From JAAFHN01 sp031421855 (lineage in GTDB: Bacteria > Pseudomonadota > Gammaproteobacteria > Burkholderiales > Burkholderiaceae_C): 64,000 nucleotides of DNA. Each line of letters starts with the position of its first letter. Positions within the stretch are counted from its first letter, which is position 1. The notes beneath the pieces were generated by a model. That model worked only from the letters and a program-made list of their open reading frames with translations, was not told the origin of the DNA and searched no databases. This document shows positions 24,588-32,361 of this stretch, piece after piece. The stretch spans positions 1 through 64,000 of the forward strand of contig JANOPN010000043.1 of the NCBI GenBank assembly GCA_031421855.1, in the 5' to 3' direction. Position numbers and translations under genes: made by a program.

Positions 24588-25366
24588 CGAGTTTGCGATG
24601 CCTCGTCGTTGACGATGAGCCGCTTGCGCGCTCGCGTTTGTCGCGCATGTTGGGTGAGGTGGGCGTTTGCCGCTGCGAGGTCGTTGCGCAAGCGGCTAAC
24701 GCGGTCGATGCCATGTCGGCGCTGTTGCATCACGTGCCCGATGTGGTGTTTTTGGACATCCAAATGCCGGGTGTTTCTGGCATTGAGTTGGCCAAAAGGC
24801 TGCGTGAACAGGGCTCGCAAACGGCGGTGGTGTTCGTCACGGCCCACCACGACCATGCGGTTGACGCTTTTGCGGTGCGGGCAACCGATTATTTGACCAA
24901 GCCGGTCAACACGCAGCGTTTACTGGACTGCGTTGAGCGGCTGCTCGCCGCGAAGGTGGTGTTGGCTGATGCGCAAAAACCGGCCTCGCGTGTGGCTGAC
25001 GATACCGATGCGGTGATCGTTCAGGGGCATCAACGGGTGTTTCGGCTCGCGCTGGCCGACGTTTTGGTGCTCAAGGCCGACTTGAAGTACGTGACTGCAA
25101 TCACCGCGTCAGGCGAGCATGTGCTGAGCCAAAGCTTGACCGAGATGGAAGACGGCTGGCCGCATTTGTTTTTGCGCGTCCACCGCGGAGCCTTGGTTGC
25201 CAGGCGTGCTTTGGCCGGTTTGCGGCGATCGACAGCGGCAGATGCAAGCGGTGCAAATGGCGCGGAAGGCTGGGAGGTGCAAATCGACGGCTTTGAGGAG
25301 TCGATTTTGGTTTCGCGCCGACAGCTGGCTGCAGTCAAGGATGCACTGAGCGGCTTGGGGCGCTAA
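24584..25366 (+). CDS. LytTR-family response regulator (AlgR-like)
   Basis: 260 residues. Receiver domain 1-125 with acidic Asp10-Asp11, phospho-acceptor Asp58 in VVFLDIQMPG, and the Thr/Lys pair in FVTAHH and YLTKPVN. The C-terminal LytTR DNA-binding domain starts near 137 (VIVQGHQRVFRLALADVLVL), continues with the KYVTAIT strand and the LRVHRGALVARRAL segment, and has an insertion of about 20 residues rich in Ala/Ser before WEVQIDGFEE. AlgR relatives control alginate, pili or motility; the targets here are unknown. Translationally coupled to the kinase gene. Confidence 0.9.
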   Translation: MTSLRCLVVDDEPLARSRLSRMLGEVGVCRCEVVAQAANAVDAMSALLHHVPDVVFLDIQMPGVSGIELAKRLREQGSQTAVVFVTAHHDHAVDAFAVRATDYLTKPVNTQRLLDCVERLLAAKVVLADAQKPASRVADDTDAVIVQGHQRVFRLALADVLVLKADLKYVTAITASGEHVLSQSLTEMEDGWPHLFLRVHRGALVARRALAGLRRSTAADASGANGAEGWEVQIDGFEESILVSRRQLAAVKDALSGLGR

Positions 25367-25405
25367 ACTAGGTCTGCGGAGTTATTTTTTGAGCGTTATT
25401 CGCTC

Positions 25406-25442
25406 TTGGTCACCGGATTCATTGAGTTTGTTGCTATCAATA
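25406..25442 (+). repeat. Dispersed repeat, copy 7 (consensus-like)
   Basis: TTGGTCACCGGATTCATTGA then GTTTGTTGCTATCAAT: the copy closest to the consensus. It sits between the convergent 3' ends of the LytTR regulator and the epimerase-like gene. Its extended right end (ATCATACC, 25442-25449) contains the TGA stop of the epimerase-like gene. Confidence 0.95.
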
Positions 25443-26366
25443 TCATACCAATCCCGTGGCGACATCGGGGTATTTGAGCGTCAGTTTTAGCTCTTGGGTC
25501 ATGCGTTTGTTGTCAAGTCGACGCGACTCGCTCATGAAACTCAGCACCATCAACGACAGCTTCTCAGGTGCGAGTTCGCGGCTGACGCGCGGCGGGCGGG
25601 GCAGCCCGTAGAGGTCGGCGGCCAAGTCGAAGTACTCACCCATTTTGAGGTCGGTGTTGTCGCTGATGTTGTAGGTGCGCTGTGGCTTACTCAAGTGCAA
25701 GGCGCGCAGGCAGGCGCGGGCCAAGTCTTCGGCGTGGATGTGGTTGGTGTAGACGTCGTCACGGGCTTGCAAAACCGGGGTGCCGCGCTGCAAGCGCTCG
25801 CGCGGCGTGCCACCCACGCGATCCGCCGCGTAAATGCCTGGTATGCGCAAAATGCCGACGCGCACACCTGCACTGAGCCCAAAAAACCGAACGGCCGTCT
25901 CGGCGTCGACGCGGCGATGGGCACGGGCGGTAGCGGGGTTGACCGGTCGCGACTCATTGACCCACTGGCCTTGACAGTCACCGTAGACGCCCGAGGTTGA
26001 GCCGTAGGTGAGACTCATCGGCGCGGATCGCAGACGCAAGGCGCGGATTAGGTTCAGCGTGCGAGGGTCGGTGGTCAAGCCACCAAACGCATCGGTGGGT
26101 GGTGGTGCGAGATGCAAGACGTGGGTTGCGATGCCGCTCAGGCGACGCAATTGGCGCGGGTCGTCTAAATTGGCGACGATGGGGGTGGCACCGAGCGAGC
26201 GAAGCGCGGCCACATTGGCCACCTGTGAGGTGGTCGCGAATGCGCGGGTGCTGCTCGTTAATCGCTTGAGGACGCGCGCACCCACGTCGCCACAGCCCAC
26301 AATCAGCAGTCGGTGGCGTCGAAAGCGAGCGCTCGGAGCACCCAAGGGTGATTGGTTTGAAGGCAC
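25443..26366 (-). CDS. NAD(P)-dependent epimerase/reductase-like protein (extended SDR)
   Basis: 307 residues. The N-terminal dinucleotide-binding motif is LLIVGCGDVGARVLKRL; then a family-specific HVLHLAPPPTD segment, SLTYGSTSGVYGD (Tyr-Gly-Ser-Thr-Ser active-site strand) and later YTNHIHAEDLARA. This matches YeeZ/YlbE-like atypical SDR proteins, whose reaction is unknown. The stop codon is provided by the extended end of repeat copy 7, so the last residues (ATGLV) abut the element. It is divergent from the iron-sulfur reductase gene (82 bp). Confidence 0.82.
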   Translation of the reverse strand: MPSNQSPLGAPSARFRRHRLLIVGCGDVGARVLKRLTSSTRAFATTSQVANVAALRSLGATPIVANLDDPRQLRRLSGIATHVLHLAPPPTDAFGGLTTDPRTLNLIRALRLRSAPMSLTYGSTSGVYGDCQGQWVNESRPVNPATARAHRRVDAETAVRFFGLSAGVRVGILRIPGIYAADRVGGTPRERLQRGTPVLQARDDVYTNHIHAEDLARACLRALHLSKPQRTYNISDNTDLKMGEYFDLAADLYGLPRPPRVSRELAPEKLSLMVLSFMSESRRLDNKRMTQELKLTLKYPDVATGLV

Positions 26367-26448
26367 AATTCAGCGGGTTTGCTTGATATTGTCTAGCAGA
26401 CTCGCCTTTTCAACGACCACAGGCCAAAATTGGCCCTTGCCCGCACCC

Positions 26449-27483
26449 ATGAGCTTTCAAATCACCGTCGAGCCGTCCAATCGGAGTTTTTCTGCCCTCG
26501 AGGGCGAATGTATTTTGGCGGCGGGTATTCGCCAAGGCATCGGGCTGCCTTACGGCTGCAAAGACGGAGCCTGCGGCTCGTGCAAGGTGCAAAAATCATC
26601 AGGCTCGGTGGTTCATGGCCCGCACCAAAGCAAAGCGCTTAGCGATGACGAAGAGGCCAACGGATTCATCTTGACGTGCTGCGGTGTGGCGCACAGCGAT
26701 GTGGTGCTGGTCAGTAAGCAGGTCACCGAGGTCGGCGCGATGCCGATCAAGAAGATGCCGGCTCGAATCACCCAGATGGAGCGGCTGTCGCCCGACGTGA
26801 TGCGGCTCGTGTTGCAAGTGCCGGCGAACGATCCGCTGCAGTATCACGCCGGGCAATATGTTGAGTTTTTGTTGCGTGATGGCTCTCGGCGCGCGTACAG
26901 CATGGCCAACGCGGCTCACACCGGCCCGTCGATTGACTTGCACATTCGACACACGCCCGGTGGCAAGTTCACCGACCACGTGTTTGGTGCCATGAAAGAA
27001 AAGGACATCCAGCGCATTGAAGGGCCGTTCGGCAGCTTCTATTTGCGCGAGGAGTCGAGCTTGCCGATGGTGTTGGTGGCCTCAGGCACAGGTTTTGCGC
27101 CGATCAAAGCCATCATTGAGCACATGCAGCTCAAGAACGTCGACCGACCTGCCGTGCTGTATTGGGGCGGGCGTCGCCCACATGACTTGTACCTCGATGC
27201 CTGGGTGCGCGAGCGCTGCGCAGAGATGCCAAACCTGACCTATGTACCGGTGGTCAGCGATGCCTTGGCCGAGGATGGCTGGCGTGGTCGCACTGGTTTT
27301 GTGCATCTGGCCGTCATGGCAGATTTGCCAGACTTGAGTGGGCATCAGGTCTATGCCTGCGGCGCGCCGGTTGTGGTGGATTCAGCCCTGCGAGACTTTG
27401 TGGCGACAGCGGGTTTGTCGCCTGACGAGTTCTTTGCAGACTCGTTTACGACTGAAGCCGACAAAGCAAACGAATCAAAATAG
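26449..27483 (+). CDS. 2Fe-2S ferredoxin/flavin reductase (CDP-6-deoxy-delta-3,4-glucoseen reductase-like)
   Basis: 344 residues from the ATG at 26449. Domain order: N-terminal plant-type 2Fe-2S ferredoxin with Cys37, Cys42 and Cys45 in YGCKDGACGSCK and Cys77 in ILTCC; FAD-binding domain with RAYSMANA; C-terminal NAD domain with VASGTGFAPIKA and YACGAPVVV. This layout is that of electron-transfer reductases of oxygenases or of the AscD/UbiB-associated type found singly in Burkholderiales. No oxygenase partner is encoded nearby. The TAG stop lies inside repeat copy 8. The frame is open from 26008, but that part is antisense to the epimerase-like gene. Confidence 0.9.
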   Translation: MSFQITVEPSNRSFSALEGECILAAGIRQGIGLPYGCKDGACGSCKVQKSSGSVVHGPHQSKALSDDEEANGFILTCCGVAHSDVVLVSKQVTEVGAMPIKKMPARITQMERLSPDVMRLVLQVPANDPLQYHAGQYVEFLLRDGSRRAYSMANAAHTGPSIDLHIRHTPGGKFTDHVFGAMKEKDIQRIEGPFGSFYLREESSLPMVLVASGTGFAPIKAIIEHMQLKNVDRPAVLYWGGRRPHDLYLDAWVRERCAEMPNLTYVPVVSDALAEDGWRGRTGFVHLAVMADLPDLSGHQVYACGAPVVVDSALRDFVATAGLSPDEFFADSFTTEADKANESK

Positions 27484-27515
27484 ATAGCAACAAAGTCAAT
27501 AAATACCGTGACCAA
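27481..27515 (-). repeat. Dispersed repeat, copy 8, spanning a whole intergenic gap
   Basis: Inverted copy starting at the stop codon of the reductase gene (TAGATAGCAACAAAGTC) and running, with its AAAGGCATATTTT flank, to one base before the ATG of the next gene. The element therefore makes up the entire 45-bp gap. Its flank supplies AAAGG about 11 nt before the start codon, the only candidate ribosome binding site. Confidence 0.9.
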
Positions 27516-27528
27516 AGGCATATTTTCC

Positions 27529-28518
27529 ATGAAATCAGCTCTCAGCCGCCGCCAAGTCGTTGCCGGGGCCGTGTCGGCCATGGCCGCGTCCTCGTCTGTC
27601 TGGGCTCAGCCTGCGAGCAGCTCGCGGGTGCTGCGCATCGTCGTTCCGTATGCGGCAGGTGGCCCAATTGACATCACGGTGCGAGCCTTGGCTGAGCGAC
27701 TGAAAGACAGCCTAGGGGCTGTGGTGGTCGACAACCGCCCCGGCGGGGGTGGCAACATCGGCGTGGACATCGTCGCCAAGGCCCCAGCCGACGGCTACAC
27801 GATTGGGGTTGCTGCGGTTGCGACCCACGCCATCAACCCCTGGCTCTACAACAAGATGCCGTTTGATGCCGAGCGCGATTTCGCGCCGATCACGCAAATG
27901 GTTCGCGTGCCCAATGTGCTGGTCATGAATGCCGACGCAGCCAAGCGCTTGGGTGTCAACACCTTGGCTGATTTGATCCGTTACGCCAAAGCCAACCCCG
28001 GCAAGCTCAATTACGGCTCGGGCGGCAACGGCAGCGCGGGCCACTTGGCGGGTGAAATGTTCAAACGCGACGCAGGTGTCTTCGCAGTGCACATCCCGTA
28101 CAACGGTGGCAACCCGGCGCAACTGGCATTGCTATCCAATCAAGTTGACTTCAATTTTGACAACTTGGCAACCGCGTCGGCCAACATCAAGGCAGGGCGC
28201 ATCAAAGCGCTGGGTGTGACCACGGCCACTCGCAGCCCAGCCATGTCTGACGTGCCCACGATGGGCGAGACGCTCAAGGGTTTTGAGATTGACACGTGGT
28301 GGGGCTTGGTTGCCCCGCGCAACACGCCCAAGGAGCGGATCGACGCGCTGAGCGCGGCGTTTGCAGTCGCGCTTAACTCGCCAGAGACCAAGAGCCGATT
28401 TGGGCAGCTCCTGGCAGAGCCGGTTGCCAGCAGCCCGCAAGCTTTTGGCGAGCTGATGCGCAAAGAGCGCCTGCGCTATGAATCAGTCGTCAAGGCCAGT
28501 GGCGCCAAGGTCGACTGA
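27529..28518 (+). CDS. Bug-family periplasmic solute-binding protein
   Basis: 329 residues from the ATG at 27529; an in-frame GTG at 27508 lies inside the repeat and is less likely. A twin-Arg-containing signal peptide is visible (ALSRRQVVAGAVSAMAASSSVWA), then the tripartite-tricarboxylate-receptor/Bug signature: IVVPYAAGGPIDITVRALAE, VVDNRPGGGGNIGVD and PADGYTIGVAAVATHAINP, ending with the usual PGKLNYGSGGNGS and VHIPYNGG segments. These proteins bind carboxylates in the periplasm. No TctA/TctB genes lie beside it, so it is probably an orphan receptor. The gap to the upstream gene consists of a repeat copy. Confidence 0.92.
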   Translation: MKSALSRRQVVAGAVSAMAASSSVWAQPASSSRVLRIVVPYAAGGPIDITVRALAERLKDSLGAVVVDNRPGGGGNIGVDIVAKAPADGYTIGVAAVATHAINPWLYNKMPFDAERDFAPITQMVRVPNVLVMNADAAKRLGVNTLADLIRYAKANPGKLNYGSGGNGSAGHLAGEMFKRDAGVFAVHIPYNGGNPAQLALLSNQVDFNFDNLATASANIKAGRIKALGVTTATRSPAMSDVPTMGETLKGFEIDTWWGLVAPRNTPKERIDALSAAFAVALNSPETKSRFGQLLAEPVASSPQAFGELMRKERLRYESVVKASGAKVD

Positions 28519-28545
28519 TTGGGCTGTTGGGGTGCTGTTTATTGG

Positions 28546-28581
28546 CGTTTACTCGCCCACTTGCTCGCCCACTTACTCGCC
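28546..28581 (-). repeat. 12-bp triplication at the 3' end of livF
   Basis: Three successive 12-bp units, on the minus strand GGCGAGTAAGTG, GGCGAGCAAGTG and GGCGAGTAAACG. The first contains the LivF stop codon, so the end of the gene has been copied twice into the downstream spacer. Confidence 0.8.
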
Positions 28582-29289
28582 AAGATAAGCCGCTCGCACC
28601 TTGGGGTCGCTGAGCAAGGATTTGCCTTCGCCCGTCATGGTGATCGTGCCCGTGTCCATCACGTAGCCCCGGTTGGCAATGCTCAATGCGCGGCTGGCAT
28701 TTTGCTCAACCAGCAGCACCGTCACGCCTTGCGCCGATACATCTTTGACGACTTCAAAAATCTTGTCGACCATGATGGGGCTCAAGCCCATGCTGGGCTC
28801 ATCGAGCAGCAGCACTTTCGGGCGACTCATCAAGGCGCGCCCCATGGCTAACATTTGTTGCTCGCCGCCACTCATGGTGCCAGCGAGTTGGTCTTTGCGC
28901 TCTTTTAAGCGCGGGAAAATGCCAAAAACCTTCTCAACGTCAGCCGCAATTTCAGCCTTGTCGTTGCGAATGTAGGCGCCCATCAGCAAGTTTTCGGTGA
29001 TGGTCATGCGGGTGAACACGCCACGACCTTCGGGCACCATGCACAAGCCTTCGCGCACGAGATCCCAAGCGCCCAAGCCTTTGATGTTTTTTCCCATGAA
29101 TTCAATGGTGCCTTCTTGGGGCACCAGCGAGCCGGTGATGGCTTTCATGGTGGTGGTTTTGCCAGCGCCGTTTGAGCCAATCAGGGTGACGAGTTCGCCT
29201 TCGCGAACCTCGAAGTCAACGCCTTTGACCGCTTGAATGCCGCCATAGGCGACTTTGAGGCCGGTGACTTTGAGGAGGGTGTTTGCCAT
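28573..29289 (-). CDS. livF: Branched-chain amino acid ABC transporter ATPase LivF
   Basis: 238 residues, the normal LivF length. Walker A LIGSNGAGKTTTMKAI, ABC signature TMSGGEQQMLAMGRALM, Walker B KVLLLDEPSMGLSPIMVD, and the switch histidine region replaced by VLLVEQNA as in LivF proteins. It is the last gene of livH-livM-livG-livF. The system imports branched-chain amino acids or related amides/ureas. No LivJ/LivK-type binding protein is encoded next to it. A 12-bp unit containing the stop codon is triplicated. Confidence 0.95.
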   Translation of the reverse strand: MANTLLKVTGLKVAYGGIQAVKGVDFEVREGELVTLIGSNGAGKTTTMKAITGSLVPQEGTIEFMGKNIKGLGAWDLVREGLCMVPEGRGVFTRMTITENLLMGAYIRNDKAEIAADVEKVFGIFPRLKERKDQLAGTMSGGEQQMLAMGRALMSRPKVLLLDEPSMGLSPIMVDKIFEVVKDVSAQGVTVLLVEQNASRALSIANRGYVMDTGTITMTGEGKSLLSDPKVRAAYLGE

Positions 29290-29309
29290 GGGTTTGATCC
29301 TTCTCTTGC

Positions 29310-30080
29310 TCAGTGGCCGCCAGTGCCGAGGTATGCCTCGATCACTTTTTGGTTCTTTTGGACTTCGGCGGGGCTACCCGCGACGAGTTGCTTGCCGTAG
29401 TCCAGCACCGTGACTTGGTCGCACAAACCCATCACGAGCTTGACATCATGCTCAATGAGCAACACGGTGCGGTTGTCTTTGCGGATGCGATCAATCAACT
29501 CGCGCAGTTGAATTTTCTCGGTGGCGTTCATCCCGGCGGCGGGCTCATCGAGCGCAATCAACTGCGGATCAGTCGCCAGCGCGCGAGCGATTTCCAAGCG
29601 GCGTTGGTCGCCGTAACTCAGCGTGCGGGCTTTGAAGTCCGCAAGTTGAGGGATGCCGACATAGGTCAACAACTCGTGCGCCCGTGCCGTGATTGCCGCT
29701 TCTTCAGCCTTGAATGACTTGGTGCGAAACACTGCGCCCAAGATGCCAGACTCGGTGCGCACGTGGCGACCAACCATGACGTTTTCAAGGGCGGTCATCT
29801 CGGCAAATAGGCGGATATTTTGGAACGTGCGGGCAATGCCGGCTTTGGCGACTTCATGCACTGCTGTTGGTTTGTAAGGTTTGCCAGCTAACTCGAAAGT
29901 GCCGCTATCAGGGGTATAAAGACCCGTCAGCACGTTAAAAAACGTGGTTTTACCGGCTCCGTTGGGGCCAATCAGCCCATAAACCTGGCCGCGCTTGATG
30001 GTCAAGCCCACATCGCTGAGTGCTTGTAAACCACCAAAACGCTTGGACACACCTTGAACATTGAGAACGATTTCGGTCAT
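29310..30080 (-). CDS. livG: Branched-chain amino acid ABC transporter ATPase LivG
   Basis: 256 residues. I chose the ATG at 30080 because AAAGGAGC lies 8 nt before it; an ATG at 30086 overlapping the LivM stop is too close to that site. Walker A LIGPNGAGKTTFFNVLTG, the LivG-specific GIARTFQNIRLFAEMTALEN segment, signature LSYGDQRRLEIARALA, Walker B LIALDEPAAGMN and switch LLIEHDVKLVMGL. Third gene of the liv operon, 20 bp before livF. Confidence 0.95.
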   Translation of the reverse strand: MTEIVLNVQGVSKRFGGLQALSDVGLTIKRGQVYGLIGPNGAGKTTFFNVLTGLYTPDSGTFELAGKPYKPTAVHEVAKAGIARTFQNIRLFAEMTALENVMVGRHVRTESGILGAVFRTKSFKAEEAAITARAHELLTYVGIPQLADFKARTLSYGDQRRLEIARALATDPQLIALDEPAAGMNATEKIQLRELIDRIRKDNRTVLLIEHDVKLVMGLCDQVTVLDYGKQLVAGSPAEVQKNQKVIEAYLGTGGH

Positions 30081-30082
30081 GC

Positions 30083-31204
30083 TCATGCTCCTTTGGCACC
30101 GGGGTTCTTGGGCAGCTTGTCCAAAGATTTGCCGTGCTCGGGCGACGGCCACAGCCCTCGGGGGCGCATCAGCATGATGATGATCATGGCCAAGGCAATC
30201 AAGAGCTGTCGCAAAATTGCGGCGTCCAGGCGTCCACCGGTCAGGTCTTGCAGTGGCCCCGCGACATAACGAAGCACCTCGGGCAACGCCGCCAACAAAA
30301 TGGCACCGAGCACAACGCCAGGCAGGTGTCCGATGCCTCCGAGTACCACCATCGCAACAATCATCACCGACTCCATCAGTGAGAACGACTCAGGCGACAC
30401 GAATCCTTGGTACGACGCAAACATCGCACCGCCCACGCCGCCAAATGACGCACCCATGCCAAACGCCAGCAGCTTCATGTTGCGGGTGTTGATGCCCATG
30501 GCCTTGGCGGCAATTTCGTCCTCGCGGATGGCCATCCAAGCGCGGCCAATGCGACTGTCAGCCAAGCGCTGACAAATGATGTAGCTGACGATCACCAGTA
30601 CCAAGAACAAGTAATAGTACAAAGTAGGCGACTCAATCGTCACGAAACCCAGGTCGATTTTCTTGGACAGCTCCCAACCCGCCACGCGCACAGAGTCAAT
30701 CTGTCCAATGCCTTTGGGCCCATTGGTGATGTTGACCGGGTGATCCAGGTTGTTCAAAAACACGCGGATGATTTCACCAAACCCAAGCGTCACGATGGCC
30801 AGATAGTCACCTCGCAGCTTCAGGGTCGGTGCGCCCAAGATCACACCTGCAATCGCCGCAACCAAGGCGCAAAGCGGTAAAACGAACCAAAGCGGTGAAT
30901 GCAGCCCCTCGGGGAACATCTTCGCCATGGACTCAAACGTCTCAAAAAGATGCGGCGAGGCCAGTAGCGCAAAAATATAGGCACCTACCGCGTAAAACGC
31001 GACGTAGCCCAAGTCAAGCAAACCCGCGTAGCCGACCACGATGTTCAAGCCCAAGGCCAGCAACACATAGAGCAGGGCGATGTCAGCGATCCTGACCCAG
31101 GCGTTGCCAAAGCCTTGAAGAATGAAGGGCAGTATGAGCAGCCCAATGGCACAGGCGACAAAGGTCAGGTTGCGTTTGAGCGGGGTGTCGGTGAATTGAT
31201 TCAT
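30083..31204 (-). CDS. livM: Branched-chain amino acid ABC transporter permease LivM
   Basis: 373 residues preceded by AAAGGAACACGGC. Around ten hydrophobic helices; the LLYVLLALGLNIVVGYAGLL block and the GDYLAIVTLGFGEIIRVFLN coupling-helix region are LivM hallmarks. It forms the permease heterodimer with LivH in the inner membrane. Second gene of the operon, overlapping no neighbour but 40 bp after livH. Confidence 0.95.
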   Translation of the reverse strand: MNQFTDTPLKRNLTFVACAIGLLILPFILQGFGNAWVRIADIALLYVLLALGLNIVVGYAGLLDLGYVAFYAVGAYIFALLASPHLFETFESMAKMFPEGLHSPLWFVLPLCALVAAIAGVILGAPTLKLRGDYLAIVTLGFGEIIRVFLNNLDHPVNITNGPKGIGQIDSVRVAGWELSKKIDLGFVTIESPTLYYYLFLVLVIVSYIICQRLADSRIGRAWMAIREDEIAAKAMGINTRNMKLLAFGMGASFGGVGGAMFASYQGFVSPESFSLMESVMIVAMVVLGGIGHLPGVVLGAILLAALPEVLRYVAGPLQDLTGGRLDAAILRQLLIALAMIIIMLMRPRGLWPSPEHGKSLDKLPKNPGAKGA

Positions 31205-31244
31205 GCCGTGTTCCTTTTGTTATTGATGCGGATTGGAGCGTGCG

Positions 31245-32174
31245 TCACGCTCGATCCGCCACCCGTTCACCCAGCAGCCCAGACGGGCGAATTGTCAAAA
31301 CGAAGATCAAAACGATGAAGGCAAAGATGTCGGTGTAGTGGCTGCCGAGCACGCCACCGGTCAAGTCGCCGATGTAGCCCGCGCCAATTGACTCGATCAA
31401 GCCCAGCAAAATGCCACCCACCACCGCACCAGCCAAGTTGCCGATGCCGCCAAAAACAGCCGCAGTGAACGCCTTCAAGCCTGGCAAAAATCCCATCGAG
31501 TGCTGAACGGTGCCGTATTTGAGCGCCCACATCACGCCCGCTACCGCTGCCAAAACTGCGCCAATCACGAAGGTTGCGGAAATGACGTGATCGGGTTTGA
31601 CTCCCATGAGTGAGGCCACACGCGGGTTTTCAGCGGTGGCTCGCATGGCGCGACCCAGTTTGGTGCGGTTCACCAGCCAAGACAAAATGCCAAGAGAAAT
31701 GGCAGTGAGGCTCAAAATCAAGATGTCGGTGGGTGAAATGACGGCTTCGCCAATGAAAAATGGCTCCGACGGCATGAGCGATGGATACGGTTTGGGGTTT
31801 GGCTTCCAGATGATCATCGCAAGGGTTTGCAGCAAGATGCTCATGCCGATGGCGGTGATCAGTGGGGCCAGTTTGGGGCTGTTCCGAAGCGGCCGGTAGG
31901 CGACTTTTTCAATCACGAAATTCAGCGTTGCCGACACGATGCACGCAATGATGATCGCCATCACCAAGATGACCCATTTGGGTGCATCAGGCATGCCCGC
32001 CATCATCATGGCCGATATGGTCCAGCTGGTGAGCGCCCCCACCATCAGCACCTCACCGTGAGCGAAATTGATCAAACCAATGATGCCGTACACCATCGTG
32101 TAACCGAGCGCCACCAAGGCGTACATGCTGCCCAGCACCAAGCCGTTGATGCATTGCTGAATGAAAATATCCAT
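31245..32174 (-). CDS. livH: Branched-chain amino acid ABC transporter permease LivH
   Basis: 309 residues from the ATG at 32174, with TGAAGG before it; the open frame to 32282 lacks LivH sequence. MDIFIQQCINGLVLGSMYAL followed by ALGYTMVYGIIGLINFAHGE is the standard N-terminus of LivH proteins. The RAMRATAENPRVASLMGV loop is the ATPase-contact region. First gene of the operon; its promoter should lie in 32175-32361, where I see no clear consensus. Confidence 0.95.
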   Translation of the reverse strand: MDIFIQQCINGLVLGSMYALVALGYTMVYGIIGLINFAHGEVLMVGALTSWTISAMMMAGMPDAPKWVILVMAIIIACIVSATLNFVIEKVAYRPLRNSPKLAPLITAIGMSILLQTLAMIIWKPNPKPYPSLMPSEPFFIGEAVISPTDILILSLTAISLGILSWLVNRTKLGRAMRATAENPRVASLMGVKPDHVISATFVIGAVLAAVAGVMWALKYGTVQHSMGFLPGLKAFTAAVFGGIGNLAGAVVGGILLGLIESIGAGYIGDLTGGVLGSHYTDIFAFIVLIFVLTIRPSGLLGERVADRA

Positions 32175-32361
32175 AGTGGCCTTCAAAATTTCAATTGCAC
32201 AAAAGACAAGCAACGATCGCGCCAATCTGTGCCCCTCGACTGGGTTGCCCCGGCTGAAAGTGCGCGGATTGTAGCCAAGCACCGGCGCGTAGTTACCCTG
32301 TAAAAACGGTCAAAATGGCCCAGTTCAAGCGCCAATTGTGCTTATCGAGCCACTGGGTTGC

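Noticed and set aside
25494..26000. Long frame antisense to the epimerase-like gene
   Set aside because: Shadow frame; the opposite strand carries a clear dinucleotide-binding motif and active-site segment.
27529..28518. The Bug-type protein as the binding protein of the neighbouring liv transporter
   Set aside because: It belongs to the tripartite-tricarboxylate-receptor family, not to LivJ/LivK, and is on the opposite strand.
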